Positions 17,605 to 27,356 of a DNA stretch of 64,000 nt are shown piece after piece; the stretch's first letter is position 1; the number at the start of each line of letters is the position of its first letter. A program made the position numbers and the translations under genes. The stretch lies in contig NZ_FOCV01000018.1 in the NCBI RefSeq assembly GCF_900110205.1, forward strand, positions 1-64,000, given 5' to 3'. Below the pieces are notes generated by a model, which was not told where the DNA came from, did no database searches, and saw nothing but the letters and a program-made list of their open reading frames with translations. This stretch comes from Rhizobium tibeticum (GTDB lineage Bacteria > Pseudomonadota > Alphaproteobacteria > Rhizobiales > Rhizobiaceae).

Positions 17605-18596
17605 GTATCGCAAGACAGCTCATCGGAGCGCCCGAGGCGCTCGATCATTTTCAGGCGAATGCCTATTCGCCCTATCACTTCTTTTCCTCCGAGGAATGGG
17701 CGCGCTTCCGCGCGGATACGCCCCTTACTCTGAAGGGGGACGAGGTCAAGCGGCTACGCTCCATGGGCGACCCGATCGACCTTGATGAAGTGCGGCGGAT
17801 CTATCTGTCGCTTTCGCGCCTTCTCTCAGCCCACGTCGAATCATCGCAGCTGCTTTTTGAGCAGCGCAACCGCTTTCTCAGTCTCTCGAATGTCGCGAAA
17901 ACGCCGTTCGTCATCGGCATCGCCGGCTCGGTGGCCGTCGGCAAGTCGACGACCGCCCGTATCCTGAAAGAACTGCTGACGCGCTGGCCTTCCAGCCCGA
18001 AAGTGGATCTGGTGACCACCGATGGCTTTCTACATCCGAACGCCGTGCTGCAGCGTGAAAACCTGATGCAGCGCAAGGGCTTCCCAGAGAGCTACGACAC
18101 TGGCGCGATCCTGCGCTTCCTGGCGGCGATCAAGGCCGGGCAGCCGAACGTCAAGGCGCCGTCCTACTCGCATCTGGTCTACGACGTCCTGCCAAACGAA
18201 TACAAGATCGTCGATCGGCCGGACATCCTGATCTTCGAGGGCATCAACGTCCTGCAGTCACGCGACCTGCCGGCCGGCGGCAAGATCGTGCCGATGGTCT
18301 CCGATTTCTTCGACTTCTCGATCTACATAGATGCGGAAGAAAGCCGGATTCACGACTGGTACGTGACGCGCTTCATGCGGCTCCGCGAAACGGCGTTTCG
18401 CGATCCTCATTCCTTCTTCCACCGCTACGCCTCGATCAGCGAGGAGGAAGCGCTGTCGATAGCCGAAGGCCTCTGGGAAAACATCAATCTCAAGAATCTG
18501 CGGGAGAACATCCTGCCGACGCGTCCGCGCGCTGACCTGATCCTGCGCAAGGGCAACAATCACCTGATCGAACAGGTGGCCCTGAGGAAGCTCTAA
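17601..18596 (+). CDS. coaA: Pantothenate kinase, type I
   Basis: 331 residues, first step of coenzyme A synthesis. P-loop GSVAVGKST at 109-117; the following VDLVTTDGFLHPN, FEGINVLQ and RFMRLRETAF blocks are those of E. coli CoaA. It is the last gene of the his-coaA unit. Its stop overlaps the stop of the convergent alkB by 4 bp, leaving no room for an intergenic terminator. Confidence 0.97.
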   Translation: MSIARQLIGAPEALDHFQANAYSPYHFFSSEEWARFRADTPLTLKGDEVKRLRSMGDPIDLDEVRRIYLSLSRLLSAHVESSQLLFEQRNRFLSLSNVAKTPFVIGIAGSVAVGKSTTARILKELLTRWPSSPKVDLVTTDGFLHPNAVLQRENLMQRKGFPESYDTGAILRFLAAIKAGQPNVKAPSYSHLVYDVLPNEYKIVDRPDILIFEGINVLQSRDLPAGGKIVPMVSDFFDFSIYIDAEESRIHDWYVTRFMRLRETAFRDPHSFFHRYASISEEEALSIAEGLWENINLKNLRENILPTRPRADLILRKGNNHLIEQVALRKL

Positions 18597-19204
18597 GGTG
18601 TTATCCGACGAAGCGTCAGGTTAATACGACCGCCATTCTTTAGCAGCGTCGAGGTCGACGGATAGATTTTGTCGACGCCATGGAAACATAGCCGCCCTTC
18701 CTCACCCAAGACAACGACATCGCCACTCGACAGCTTGAAGGAGAGCGTGCGGTCGTTGCGCGCGAGGCCGCCGACACGGAAGAGGCAACCATTACCAAGC
18801 GATATCGACACGACGGGCGCGGCGAGATCCTGCTCGTCCTTGTCCTGATGCAGGCCCATGCGCGCCTCGTCGGAATAGAAGTTGACGAGACAGGCCTGTG
18901 GAGGCTTGCCGTAGCCAGACACGTCGTTCCAGATTTCCAGCAGTTCCGCGGGCATATCCGGCCAAGGCTTGCCCGTGACAGGATGGGTCGGCTGGTAGCG
19001 ATAGCCGCGCTCCTTGTCCGTGACCCAGCCGAGCGGCCCGCAATTCGTCATGCGCACCGACATCGGCTTGCCGGTGCCGGGCATGACCGGCACGAAAAGC
19101 GGCGCGTCCGCCACGATCGTCCGGATGATATCGACCAATGCCTGCTGCCGCGGTCGGTCCAGATAGTCCGGAAGGTGACTGACGCCGTTCGGCAGCTTCA
19201 GCAT
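18593..19204 (-). CDS. alkB: AlkB-family 2-oxoglutarate/Fe(II) dioxygenase (alkylated DNA repair)
   Basis: 203 residues. Iron ligands His119 and Asp121 (GLHQDKDE) and His175 (CFHGVDK); 2-oxoglutarate contacts Arg193 and Arg199 (GRINLTLR). VNFYSDEARMG is the conserved strand before the HxD. It removes alkyl groups from 1-methyladenine/3-methylcytosine-type lesions. Start ATG 19204 lies 1 bp beyond the arfB stop. A GTG-like extension to 19228 would overlap arfB. No Ada regulator is nearby. Confidence 0.94.
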   Translation of the reverse strand: MLKLPNGVSHLPDYLDRPRQQALVDIIRTIVADAPLFVPVMPGTGKPMSVRMTNCGPLGWVTDKERGYRYQPTHPVTGKPWPDMPAELLEIWNDVSGYGKPPQACLVNFYSDEARMGLHQDKDEQDLAAPVVSISLGNGCLFRVGGLARNDRTLSFKLSSGDVVVLGEEGRLCFHGVDKIYPSTSTLLKNGGRINLTLRRITP

Positions 19205-19205
19205 A

Positions 19206-19640
19206 TCAATCTCCGAACGGGCGCCCACGCATCTTCTTCACCTCGGCGCGGCCCGATTTCTCCTTCAGCCGGCGTTCGATCGACCCTTTTGTCGGCTTGG
19301 TTTTCTTGCGGGGCGGCGGCGGCGGTTTTGCCGCCTCGAGAATCAGATCTTTCAGCCGGTCACGCGCATCTTCGCGGTTGCGATCCTGGCTGCGGAAGCG
19401 GCTTGCCTCGATCATCAGCACACCTTCTTTCGACAGGCGCTTGCCAGCAAGCTTCACGGCATTCACCTTCACGCGCTCGTTCAAGGAGGGTGAGTTGGGA
19501 ATGTTGAAGAACAGCTGGACTGATGTCGAGACCTTGTTGACGTTCTGCCCGCCGGGGCCACCCGCCAAGACGAACTGCTCCGTCAGCTCCCATCCGGCAA
19601 TGGTGATTCGATCGTTGATGTAAAGCGGGTCGCTGGCCAT
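19206..19640 (-). CDS. arfB: Alternative ribosome-rescue factor ArfB (YaeJ)
   Basis: A 144-residue peptidyl-tRNA hydrolase of the release-factor superfamily. The catalytic GGQ is at 30-32 (GGPGGQNVNKV). A basic C-terminal tail, Lys/Arg-rich from about 108 (RKKTKPTKG then KKMRGRPFGD), would enter the mRNA channel of stalled ribosomes. It has no stop-codon-recognition domain, unlike RF1/RF2. It sits directly upstream of alkB on the minus strand and may be co-transcribed. Confidence 0.94.
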   Translation of the reverse strand: MASDPLYINDRITIAGWELTEQFVLAGGPGGQNVNKVSTSVQLFFNIPNSPSLNERVKVNAVKLAGKRLSKEGVLMIEASRFRSQDRNREDARDRLKDLILEAAKPPPPPRKKTKPTKGSIERRLKEKSGRAEVKKMRGRPFGD

Positions 19641-19683
19641 GCGATTTCTATCTCACATCGGCCGGCGCTTGGAAACAGACAAA

Positions 19684-19710
19684 GAAACCCGGCGAACGCC
19701 GCCGGGTTTC
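19684..19710 (-). terminator. Intrinsic terminator after pckA
   Basis: Perfect hairpin with arms GAAACCCGGCG and CGCCGGGTTTC (19684-19694 and 19700-19710), with T-rich sequence following on the minus strand. It ends pckA transcripts and shares its last bases with the parS-like site at 19705-19720. Confidence 0.85.
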
Positions 19711-19720
19711 ACGTGAATCA
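19705..19720. promoter_or_regulatory. parS-like ParB binding site (two mismatches)
   Basis: GGTTTCACGTGAATCA differs from the widely shared parS consensus TGTTTCACGTGAAACA at positions 1 and 14. It shares its TTTCACGTGAATCATC core exactly with the site at 59149-59164. It is intergenic, beside the pckA terminator, about 41 kb from the origin. ParB occupancy is inferred. Confidence 0.5.
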
Positions 19721-19736
19721 TCAATGTTTTGGCGCG

Positions 19737-21347
<1,611 letters not shown>

Positions 21348-21688
21348 GGTCTTTCCCTTCCCTTGAGGCTCGTGCGTTAAAGAACTGAGGGTGACCGTAC
21401 GGGCGGTTTTTTTAAAACGCAATAGCAGAAAATCAATAAAACGTAGTAATATCAAACTATTAATCGATTTAAATTTTCCTGTGATATTTTAAATCGTTTG
21501 AATCAGAAGTGGCCAGAGCAAAGAGCGGCACAGCTTTTGGTTGCCATCAAAACTTTACAACAATCTCACCCTTTATCTTTGCCACAATTTGTTCCACCTT
21601 TATCCCCATAAGCGCATCCGGTTCACAAAGGCCGCCTGGGGACCTTCTAAATACCTGGAGACGCGCATAGATGACGGAGACGAATACC
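21348..21688. promoter_or_regulatory. Divergent pckA/chvI promoter region
   Basis: About 340 bp with no gene, very AT-rich between 21410 and 21500. It must hold the pckA promoter (left) and the chvI promoter (right). The only clear structure is the inverted repeat at 21465-21496. I cannot fix individual -35/-10 boxes with confidence. Confidence 0.6.
21465..21496. repeat. Inverted repeat upstream of pckA, candidate operator
   Basis: Arms CGATTTAAA (21465-21473) and TTTAAATCG (21488-21496) with a 14-bp centre, about 120 bp upstream of the pckA start codon. Perfect 9-bp arms in an AT-rich promoter region suggest a dimeric regulator site. Which regulator is unknown. Confidence 0.5.
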
Positions 21689-22420
21689 ATGCCGACAATC
21701 GCGCTCGTTGACGACGACCGCAATATCCTTACCTCGGTATCGATCGCACTCGAGGCCGAAGGATATAAGGTCGAGACCTATACCGATGGCGCCTCCGCCC
21801 TCGACGGTCTCCTGGCCCGCCCGCCGCATCTTGCCATCTTCGACATCAAGATGCCGCGCATGGACGGCATGGAACTCCTGCGCCGCCTGCGACAGAAATC
21901 CGACATCCCGGTTATCTTCCTCACCTCCAAGGACGAGGAAATCGATGAGCTGTTTGGCCTGAAGATGGGCGCCGACGACTTTATTACCAAGCCGTTCTCG
22001 CAGCGTCTGCTGGTCGAGCGTGTGCGCGCCGTCCTGCGCCGCGCATCGAGCCGAGAGGCTGCCGCCGCGGCTGGCGGTGCTGCTCCAAAACCGGGCACTG
22101 CACAGCAGCTTGCTCGCTCGCTGGAGCGCGGCCAGCTGGTCATGGACCAGGAACGCCACACCTGCACCTGGAAAGGTGAGCCAGTGACGCTGACGGTGAC
22201 CGAATTCCTCATTCTGCATTCGCTGGCCCAGCGTCCCGGCGTCGTCAAAAGCCGTGACGCATTGATGGACGCGGCTTATGACGAGCAGGTCTATGTCGAC
22301 GATCGCACCATCGACAGCCACATCAAGCGGCTCCGCAAGAAATTCAAGATGGTCGATACCGACTTTGATATGATTGAAACGCTCTACGGAGTGGGGTACC
22401 GCTTCCGCGAAGCAGCCTGA
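21689..22420 (+). CDS. chvI: Response regulator ChvI
   Basis: A 243-residue OmpR/PhoB-family regulator. The receiver has phospho-Asp52 (IFDIKMPRMDG), Thr79 and Lys101; a winged-helix DNA-binding domain lies at about 140-240 (DDRTIDSHIKRLRKKF). ChvG/ChvI control envelope, acid and symbiosis/virulence responses in Rhizobiaceae. I chose ATG 21689 (MPTIALVDDD, GGAG 9 bp ahead) because family members start there; ATG 21671 would add six residues and also has a GGAG. Confidence 0.95.
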   Translation: MPTIALVDDDRNILTSVSIALEAEGYKVETYTDGASALDGLLARPPHLAIFDIKMPRMDGMELLRRLRQKSDIPVIFLTSKDEEIDELFGLKMGADDFITKPFSQRLLVERVRAVLRRASSREAAAAAGGAAPKPGTAQQLARSLERGQLVMDQERHTCTWKGEPVTLTVTEFLILHSLAQRPGVVKSRDALMDAAYDEQVYVDDRTIDSHIKRLRKKFKMVDTDFDMIETLYGVGYRFREAA

Positions 22421-22499
22421 CGCCGAAGCGGCGCGGCATCTGAGAATTGTCGAGAGCTGGTGATCGCAAAAGCGGTCCGCTCTCCGAAAGGGCCTGTCG

Positions 22500-24290
22500 T
22501 TGGCACAGTTGGTGCAGGAAAGGGATCTGGATGAGGCGGAAGGCGTAAGCAGTCGCCGCGTCAGGGGACGACGCTGGTCGCATCCCTTCACGATCATCCG
22601 CCGCATCTTCGGCAATGCCGTCTTTTCGAGCCTGACACGCCGCATCCTCTTTTTCAATCTCGCGGCGCTTGTCGTTCTCGTCGGCGGCATTCTCTACCTC
22701 AATCAGTTTCGCGAAGGGCTGATCGACGCCCGCGTCGAAAGCCTTCTGACGCAGGGGGAAATCATCGCGGGCGCCGTCTCGGCTTCCGCGTCGGTCGACA
22801 CGAACTCGATCACGATCGACCCGGAAAAGCTGCTCGAACTGCAGGCTGGCCAGAGCATTACCCCGGTGCCGAACGACGAGGACCTCGAGTTCCCGATCGA
22901 CCCGGAAAAGGTCGCGCCGGTCTTGCGCCGCTTGATTTCACCGACGAGAACGCGTGCGCGCATTTTCGATGCCGATGCCAACCTGCTACTCGACTCTCGC
23001 CACCTCTATTCGCGCGGCCAGGTCCTGCGTTTTGATCTACCGCCGGTCGATGACGAGGAGCAGACCTGGAGCCAGTGGTTCACGACGATCTTCAACAAGG
23101 TTCTGCAGCCTGGAAACCTGCCGCTGTACAAGGAAGCGCCGGGCGGTGATGGCTCCATCTATCCCGAGGTGATGAACGCGCTGACCGGCGTGCGCGGCGC
23201 CGTGGTTCGCACCACCGAGAAGGGCGAGCTGATCGTTTCGGTCGCCGTTCCGATCCAGCGCTTCCGCGCTGTTCTCGGTGTGCTGCTGTTGTCCACGCAA
23301 GCGGGCGATATCGATAATATCGTCCACGCCGAGCGCCTCGGCATCATGCGCGTGTTCGGCGTGGCGACGCTTGTCAACGTTCTGCTGTCTCTTGTTCTCT
23401 CTTCGACAATCGCCAACCCACTGCGGCGTCTATCCGCCGCCGCCATCCGTGTTCGCCGCGGCGCAAAGGAACGCGAGGAAATTCCGGACTTTTCCGCACG
23501 TCAGGACGAGATCGGCAACCTTTCCATTGCGCTGCGCGAGATGACGACGGCTCTCTACGACCGCATCGATGCGATCGAAAGCTTTGCGGCCGACGTCAGC
23601 CACGAACTGAAGAACCCGCTGACATCGCTGCGCAGCGCCGTCGAGACACTGCCACTCGCCAAAACGGACGATTCCAAGAAGCGGCTGCTTGATGTCATCC
23701 AACATGACGTTCGCCGCCTCGACCGCCTGATCAGCGATATTTCCGACGCCTCCCGTCTCGATGCCGAGTTGGCGCGGGTCGATGCAGGTTCGGTCGATCT
23801 GGAAATCCTGCTTCGCGACCTCATCGACGTGTCTCGGCAAATCCGCAGTCGCAAGAAAGAAGTGCAGATTGAGTTCGCCATCGAGCGCAAGCCGGGCGTC
23901 AAGACGCGCTTCGTGGTGAACGGCCACGACCTGCGCATCGGCCAGATCGTTACGAATCTGATAGAGAATGCGCGCTCCTTCGTACCGGAGCACGACGGCA
24001 GGATCACCGTGCGCCTGGTTAGAACGCGCTCCCGCTGCATCGTTTACGTCGAGGACAACGGGCCGGGCATCCAGGCCGAAAATATCGATCGTATCTTTGA
24101 GCGCTTCTATACCGACAGACCGGAATCAGAGGGCTTCGGCCAGAATTCGGGCCTCGGTCTGTCGATCAGCCGCCAGATCGCCGAGGCGCATGGCGGTTCG
24201 CTGCGTGCGGAGAATATCATCGATCCGGAGAGCGAAAGGCTACTCGGAGCGCGCTTCATCCTCGCCCTTCCCGCCAATACCACCGCATGA
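22500..24290 (+). CDS. chvG: Sensor histidine kinase ChvG (ExoS)
   Basis: A 596-residue inner-membrane kinase. TM1 is at about 50-68, a periplasmic domain at 69-283, TM2 at about 284-303, HAMP at 304-358, the phosphorylated His368 in DVSHELKNPL, and ATP boxes at NLIENA (486-491), DNGPGI (519-524) and GLGLS (551-555). It translates from TTG 22500. In rhizobia the periplasmic protein ExoR inhibits this kinase; exoR is not in the window. The stop overlaps hprK by 4 bp, tying envelope sensing to the PTS relay. Confidence 0.95.
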   Translation: MAQLVQERDLDEAEGVSSRRVRGRRWSHPFTIIRRIFGNAVFSSLTRRILFFNLAALVVLVGGILYLNQFREGLIDARVESLLTQGEIIAGAVSASASVDTNSITIDPEKLLELQAGQSITPVPNDEDLEFPIDPEKVAPVLRRLISPTRTRARIFDADANLLLDSRHLYSRGQVLRFDLPPVDDEEQTWSQWFTTIFNKVLQPGNLPLYKEAPGGDGSIYPEVMNALTGVRGAVVRTTEKGELIVSVAVPIQRFRAVLGVLLLSTQAGDIDNIVHAERLGIMRVFGVATLVNVLLSLVLSSTIANPLRRLSAAAIRVRRGAKEREEIPDFSARQDEIGNLSIALREMTTALYDRIDAIESFAADVSHELKNPLTSLRSAVETLPLAKTDDSKKRLLDVIQHDVRRLDRLISDISDASRLDAELARVDAGSVDLEILLRDLIDVSRQIRSRKKEVQIEFAIERKPGVKTRFVVNGHDLRIGQIVTNLIENARSFVPEHDGRITVRLVRTRSRCIVYVEDNGPGIQAENIDRIFERFYTDRPESEGFGQNSGLGLSISRQIAEAHGGSLRAENIIDPESERLLGARFILALPANTTA

Positions 24291-24739
24291 CGGACACGCC
24301 TTCGAACATCCACGCAACCGCTATCGTCGTCGGCAGCACCGGTCTTCTTTTCATGGGGCCTTCGGGATGGGGAAAGTCGATGCTCGCCTTTGCCTGCATC
24401 GCCCAAGCACAGCACATCGGCATGTCGGCGATACTGGTTGCCGACGATCAAGTGCTGATCTCCAAACAGGATGGAGCCGTGATTGCCACCTGCCCTGCCT
24501 CGATTGCCGGTTTGATCGAATTGCGCGGCACCGGCATCGTCAAAGTGCCATACATCGCAAGGGCGGCGATGCACTATGCTGTCCTTCCGGGAAGCGTGTC
24601 CGGAGAGAAGCGGCTGCCACCTGAGGGTGAGCGAATGACGATTGCCAACGGTATGGATCTGCCGGTCATTCGGTTGCTGGCAAACACGCCGTTGCCGCTG
24701 GCGGTGTTGATGGCAAAAGCGCCCGATATCGGACAGTAA
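24287..24739 (+). CDS. hprK: HPr kinase/phosphorylase, short alphaproteobacterial type
   Basis: 150 residues, about half of Firmicute HprK, lacking the N-terminal domain, as is usual in alphaproteobacteria. P-loop GPSGWGKS at 24-31; the ELRGTGIVKVP block is the HprK signature. It would phosphorylate and dephosphorylate the seryl site of the HPr encoded two genes downstream, gating the nitrogen-type PTS. Its start overlaps chvG. Confidence 0.93.
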   Translation: MTDTPSNIHATAIVVGSTGLLFMGPSGWGKSMLAFACIAQAQHIGMSAILVADDQVLISKQDGAVIATCPASIAGLIELRGTGIVKVPYIARAAMHYAVLPGSVSGEKRLPPEGERMTIANGMDLPVIRLLANTPLPLAVLMAKAPDIGQ

Positions 24740-24891
24740 TGCCTGCGAAATCGGCAAATCCCGCCCTAAAAGTCGTATTTTTGTCTTGCACTTCGGCTTT
24801 TCATCGCCAAGATGTGCCCCCACGGTGGACGTGATTGCTGCATTGCGATATTGGCCCCCCGTTTGCATACGCCACTAGGAGCAGTAATATC

Positions 24892-25293
24892 ATGATCGGA
24901 CTTGTGCTTGTCACTCATGGCAAGCTGGCTGAAGAGTTTCGTCATGCGGTCGAACACGTCGTCGGTCCTCAGAAATTCATCGAAACGGTCTGTATCGGTC
25001 CCGAAGACGACATGGATCAGAGACGACAAGATATTCTGGAAGCAGTGTCCCGCGCCGACGACGGCCATGGAGTCGTCATCCTGACCGACATGTTCGGCGG
25101 CACCCCCTCCAACCTGGCAATATCCGTCATGAGCAGTGGCCACACGGAGGTCATCGCGGGCATGAATCTGCCGATGCTGATCAAGCTTGCCGGCGTACGC
25201 GGTGAGAACAACATGGAAAAAGCTCTCATCGAAGCCTCCGAAGCCGGACGGAAATACATCAACGTCGCGAGCCGCGTCCTCAGTGGCAAATAG
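24892..25293 (+). CDS. PTS EIIA component, mannose type
   Basis: 133 residues. The phospho-accepting His9 is in LVTHGKLAEE; DMFGGTPSN and the C-terminal helix block are typical of EIIA-Man. No IIB/IIC/IID sugar permease genes follow, so this is a regulatory phosphocarrier receiving phosphate from HPr, not a sugar transporter. TAGGAG precedes the ATG. It follows hprK after 152 bp and precedes HPr by 16 bp. Confidence 0.93.
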   Translation: MIGLVLVTHGKLAEEFRHAVEHVVGPQKFIETVCIGPEDDMDQRRQDILEAVSRADDGHGVVILTDMFGGTPSNLAISVMSSGHTEVIAGMNLPMLIKLAGVRGENNMEKALIEASEAGRKYINVASRVLSGK

Positions 25294-25309
25294 TGAGCAC
25301 ATCGCGCCC

Positions 25310-25585
25310 ATGACGGCACTCTCCCGAGAAATTCTGATCATCAATAAGCGCGGACTGCACGCGCGCGCTTCGGCTAAATTCGTTCAATTGGTCGAGAATT
25401 TTGATGCAGCGATTACTGTTTCGAAAGACGGGATGACGGTCGGCGGGACTTCGATCATGGGCTTGATGATGCTGGCGGCGAGTCCCGGTTCAAGCGTCCT
25501 TGTTTCCGCCAGCGGCAATCAGGCAGCACAGGCGCTCGACGCGCTCGACGAGCTAATCCAGAACCGGTTCGGCGAAGAAATGTGA
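25310..25585 (+). CDS. ptsH: HPr family phosphocarrier (NPr-like)
   Basis: 91 residues. His17 (RGLHARASAKF) takes phosphate from EI-Ntr; Ser48 in TSIMGLMML is the HprK target. Both residues are present, so both kinds of control are possible. It is the third component of the hprK-EIIA-HPr cassette behind chvIG. The EI enzyme is not in the window. Confidence 0.95.
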   Translation: MTALSREILIINKRGLHARASAKFVQLVENFDAAITVSKDGMTVGGTSIMGLMMLAASPGSSVLVSASGNQAAQALDALDELIQNRFGEEM

Positions 25586-25607
25586 GCCTCTTGCGGCTCA
25601 TATAAAC

Positions 25608-25627
25608 ATATAAAGACTTCTTTATAT
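25608..25627. promoter_or_regulatory. Perfect palindrome upstream of ahcY, candidate operator
   Basis: ATATAAAG-ACTT-CTTTATAT, with 8-bp perfect arms (25608-25615 and 25620-25627), about 125 bp before the ahcY start. ArsR-type regulators of the S-adenosylmethionine cycle in proteobacteria bind palindromes of this style, as I recall, so an AhcY-controlling repressor is plausible. It is too AT-rich to be a normal terminator and has no T-run after it. Confidence 0.55.
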
Positions 25628-25752
25628 CATTATTGCCTTCGTCATAGAAGCCTGCTAAACGGCCATTATAGCCGCGCATGCCGCGTGGACGCTATCTGGC
25701 GCATGCACTTGCGCCTTCGAATTTTGAGCCGCTTTTCAGCCTGGAGAACCCA

Positions 25753-27153
25753 ATGATCACTGAAAAAGACTATGTCGTCGCCGACATCGGCCTCGCGGAT
25801 TTCGGCCGCAAGGAAATCACGATCGCAGAAACCGAGATGCCGGGCCTGATGTCCTGCCGCGCCGAATTCGGCGAAGCAAAGCCACTCAAGGGCGCGCGCA
25901 TCACCGGTTCGCTGCACATGACGATCCAGACGGCCGTTCTCATCGAAACACTGGTCGCGCTCGGCGCCGAAGTCCGCTGGGCGTCGTGCAACATCTTCTC
26001 GACGCAGGATCATGCCGCAGCCGCAATCGCTGCCGCCGGCGTTCCGGTTTTCGCCATCAAGGGCGAGTCGTTGGAAGATTACTGGGTTTACACCGACAAG
26101 ATCTTCCAGTGGGCTGACGGCGGCCTTTCCAACATGATCCTCGATGATGGCGGCGACGCCACGATGTACATCCTGCTGGGTGCGCGCGCTGAAGCCGGCG
26201 AGAACGTGCTGTCAAACCCGCATTCTGAAGAGGAAGAAATCCTCTTCGCACAGATCAAGAAGCGTCTGGCCGCATCGCCGGGCTGGTTCACAAAGCAGCG
26301 CGACGCCATCAAGGGCGTGACCGAAGAAACCACGACAGGCGTCAACCGCCTCTACCAGCTCAGCCAGAAAGGTCTCCTGCCCTTCCCGGCGATCAACGTC
26401 AACGATTCCGTCACCAAGTCGAAGTTCGACAACAAGTACGGCTGCAAGGAATCTCTGGTCGACGGCATCCGCCGTGGCACGGACGTAATGATGGCCGGCA
26501 AGGTCGCCGTCGTCTGCGGATACGGTGACGTTGGCAAGGGCTCGGCCGCTTCGCTTCAGGGTGCTGGCGCCCGCGTTAAGGTGACGGAAGTCGACCCGAT
26601 CTGCGCACTTCAGGCTGCCATGGACGGTTTTGAAGTCGTCACGCTCGAAGACGTCGTGTCTTCCGCAGACATCTTCATCACCACGACCGGCAACAAGGAC
26701 GTCATCCGCATCGACCACATGCGTCAGATGAAGGACATGGCGATCGTCGGTAACATTGGCCATTTCGACAACGAAATCGAAGTTGCGGCGCTGCGTAACC
26801 TGAAGTGGACCAACATCAAGCCGCAGGTCGACCTGATCGAATTCCCGAAGGGCAACCGCATCATCCTTCTCTCCGAAGGTCGTCTGCTCAACCTTGGCAA
26901 TGCTACGGGCCATCCGTCGTTTGTCATGTCGGCTTCGTTCACCAACCAGACACTGGCGCAGATCGAGCTTTTCACCAAGCCCGGCCAGTACCAGAACCAG
27001 GTCTACATCCTGCCGAAGCACCTCGACGAGAAGGTTGCGCGCCTGCATCTCGACAAGCTCGGCGTGAAGCTGACGCAGCTTTCTGAAGAACAGGCGGCCT
27101 ATATCGGCGTCACACCGCAAGGTCCGTTCAAGGCTGACCACTACAGATATTAA
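25753..27153 (+). CDS. ahcY: Adenosylhomocysteinase
   Basis: A 466-residue SAH hydrolase that splits S-adenosylhomocysteine to homocysteine and adenosine with bound NAD. The NAD loop is GYGDVGKGSA; catalytic blocks include CNIFSTQDHAAA and NVNDSVTKSKFDN; the C-terminal KADHYRY is the universal tail. CTGGAG lies 6 bp before ATG 25753; an extension to 25678 has no family match. It follows HPr after 167 bp with its own control region and ends at a strong terminator. Confidence 0.97.
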   Translation: MITEKDYVVADIGLADFGRKEITIAETEMPGLMSCRAEFGEAKPLKGARITGSLHMTIQTAVLIETLVALGAEVRWASCNIFSTQDHAAAAIAAAGVPVFAIKGESLEDYWVYTDKIFQWADGGLSNMILDDGGDATMYILLGARAEAGENVLSNPHSEEEEILFAQIKKRLAASPGWFTKQRDAIKGVTEETTTGVNRLYQLSQKGLLPFPAINVNDSVTKSKFDNKYGCKESLVDGIRRGTDVMMAGKVAVVCGYGDVGKGSAASLQGAGARVKVTEVDPICALQAAMDGFEVVTLEDVVSSADIFITTTGNKDVIRIDHMRQMKDMAIVGNIGHFDNEIEVAALRNLKWTNIKPQVDLIEFPKGNRIILLSEGRLLNLGNATGHPSFVMSASFTNQTLAQIELFTKPGQYQNQVYILPKHLDEKVARLHLDKLGVKLTQLSEEQAAYIGVTPQGPFKADHYRY

Positions 27154-27181
27154 TCGCTAGATCAGTATCCACAACATCTAG

Positions 27182-27219
27182 AGGGCGCCACATTGACAAA
27201 TGCGGCGCCCTTATTTTTT
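27182..27219 (+). terminator. Intrinsic terminator after ahcY
   Basis: Arms AGGGCGCC (27182-27189) and GGCGCCCT (27204-27211) followed by TATTTTTTG. It closes the chvI-to-ahcY region before divL. Confidence 0.9.
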
Positions 27220-27279
27220 GACACACACCTTCCCGCCGATTCCCTTCCGAAGTATTGTTTTAACACTCGATTCGTGGCC

Positions 27280-27293
27280 ACGGACGTGTCCGT
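27280..27293. promoter_or_regulatory. Palindrome upstream of divL
   Basis: ACGGACGTGTCCGT is palindromic with arms ACGGAC/GTCCGT, 64 bp before the divL start. It may be an operator in the divL promoter. No TTAA-N7-TTAA CtrA box was found in this region. Confidence 0.3.
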
Positions 27294-27356
27294 TTGCTTC
27301 GAAAATGGGATGTCTTGTCGTGATGCGGCACATTAAAGGACGGAGACATACCGCGC

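Noticed and set aside
25586..25752. A SAM- or SAH-type riboswitch ahead of ahcY
   Set aside because: The region has hairpins, but I could not match the conserved core of any known SAM/SAH riboswitch class; a protein operator is simpler.
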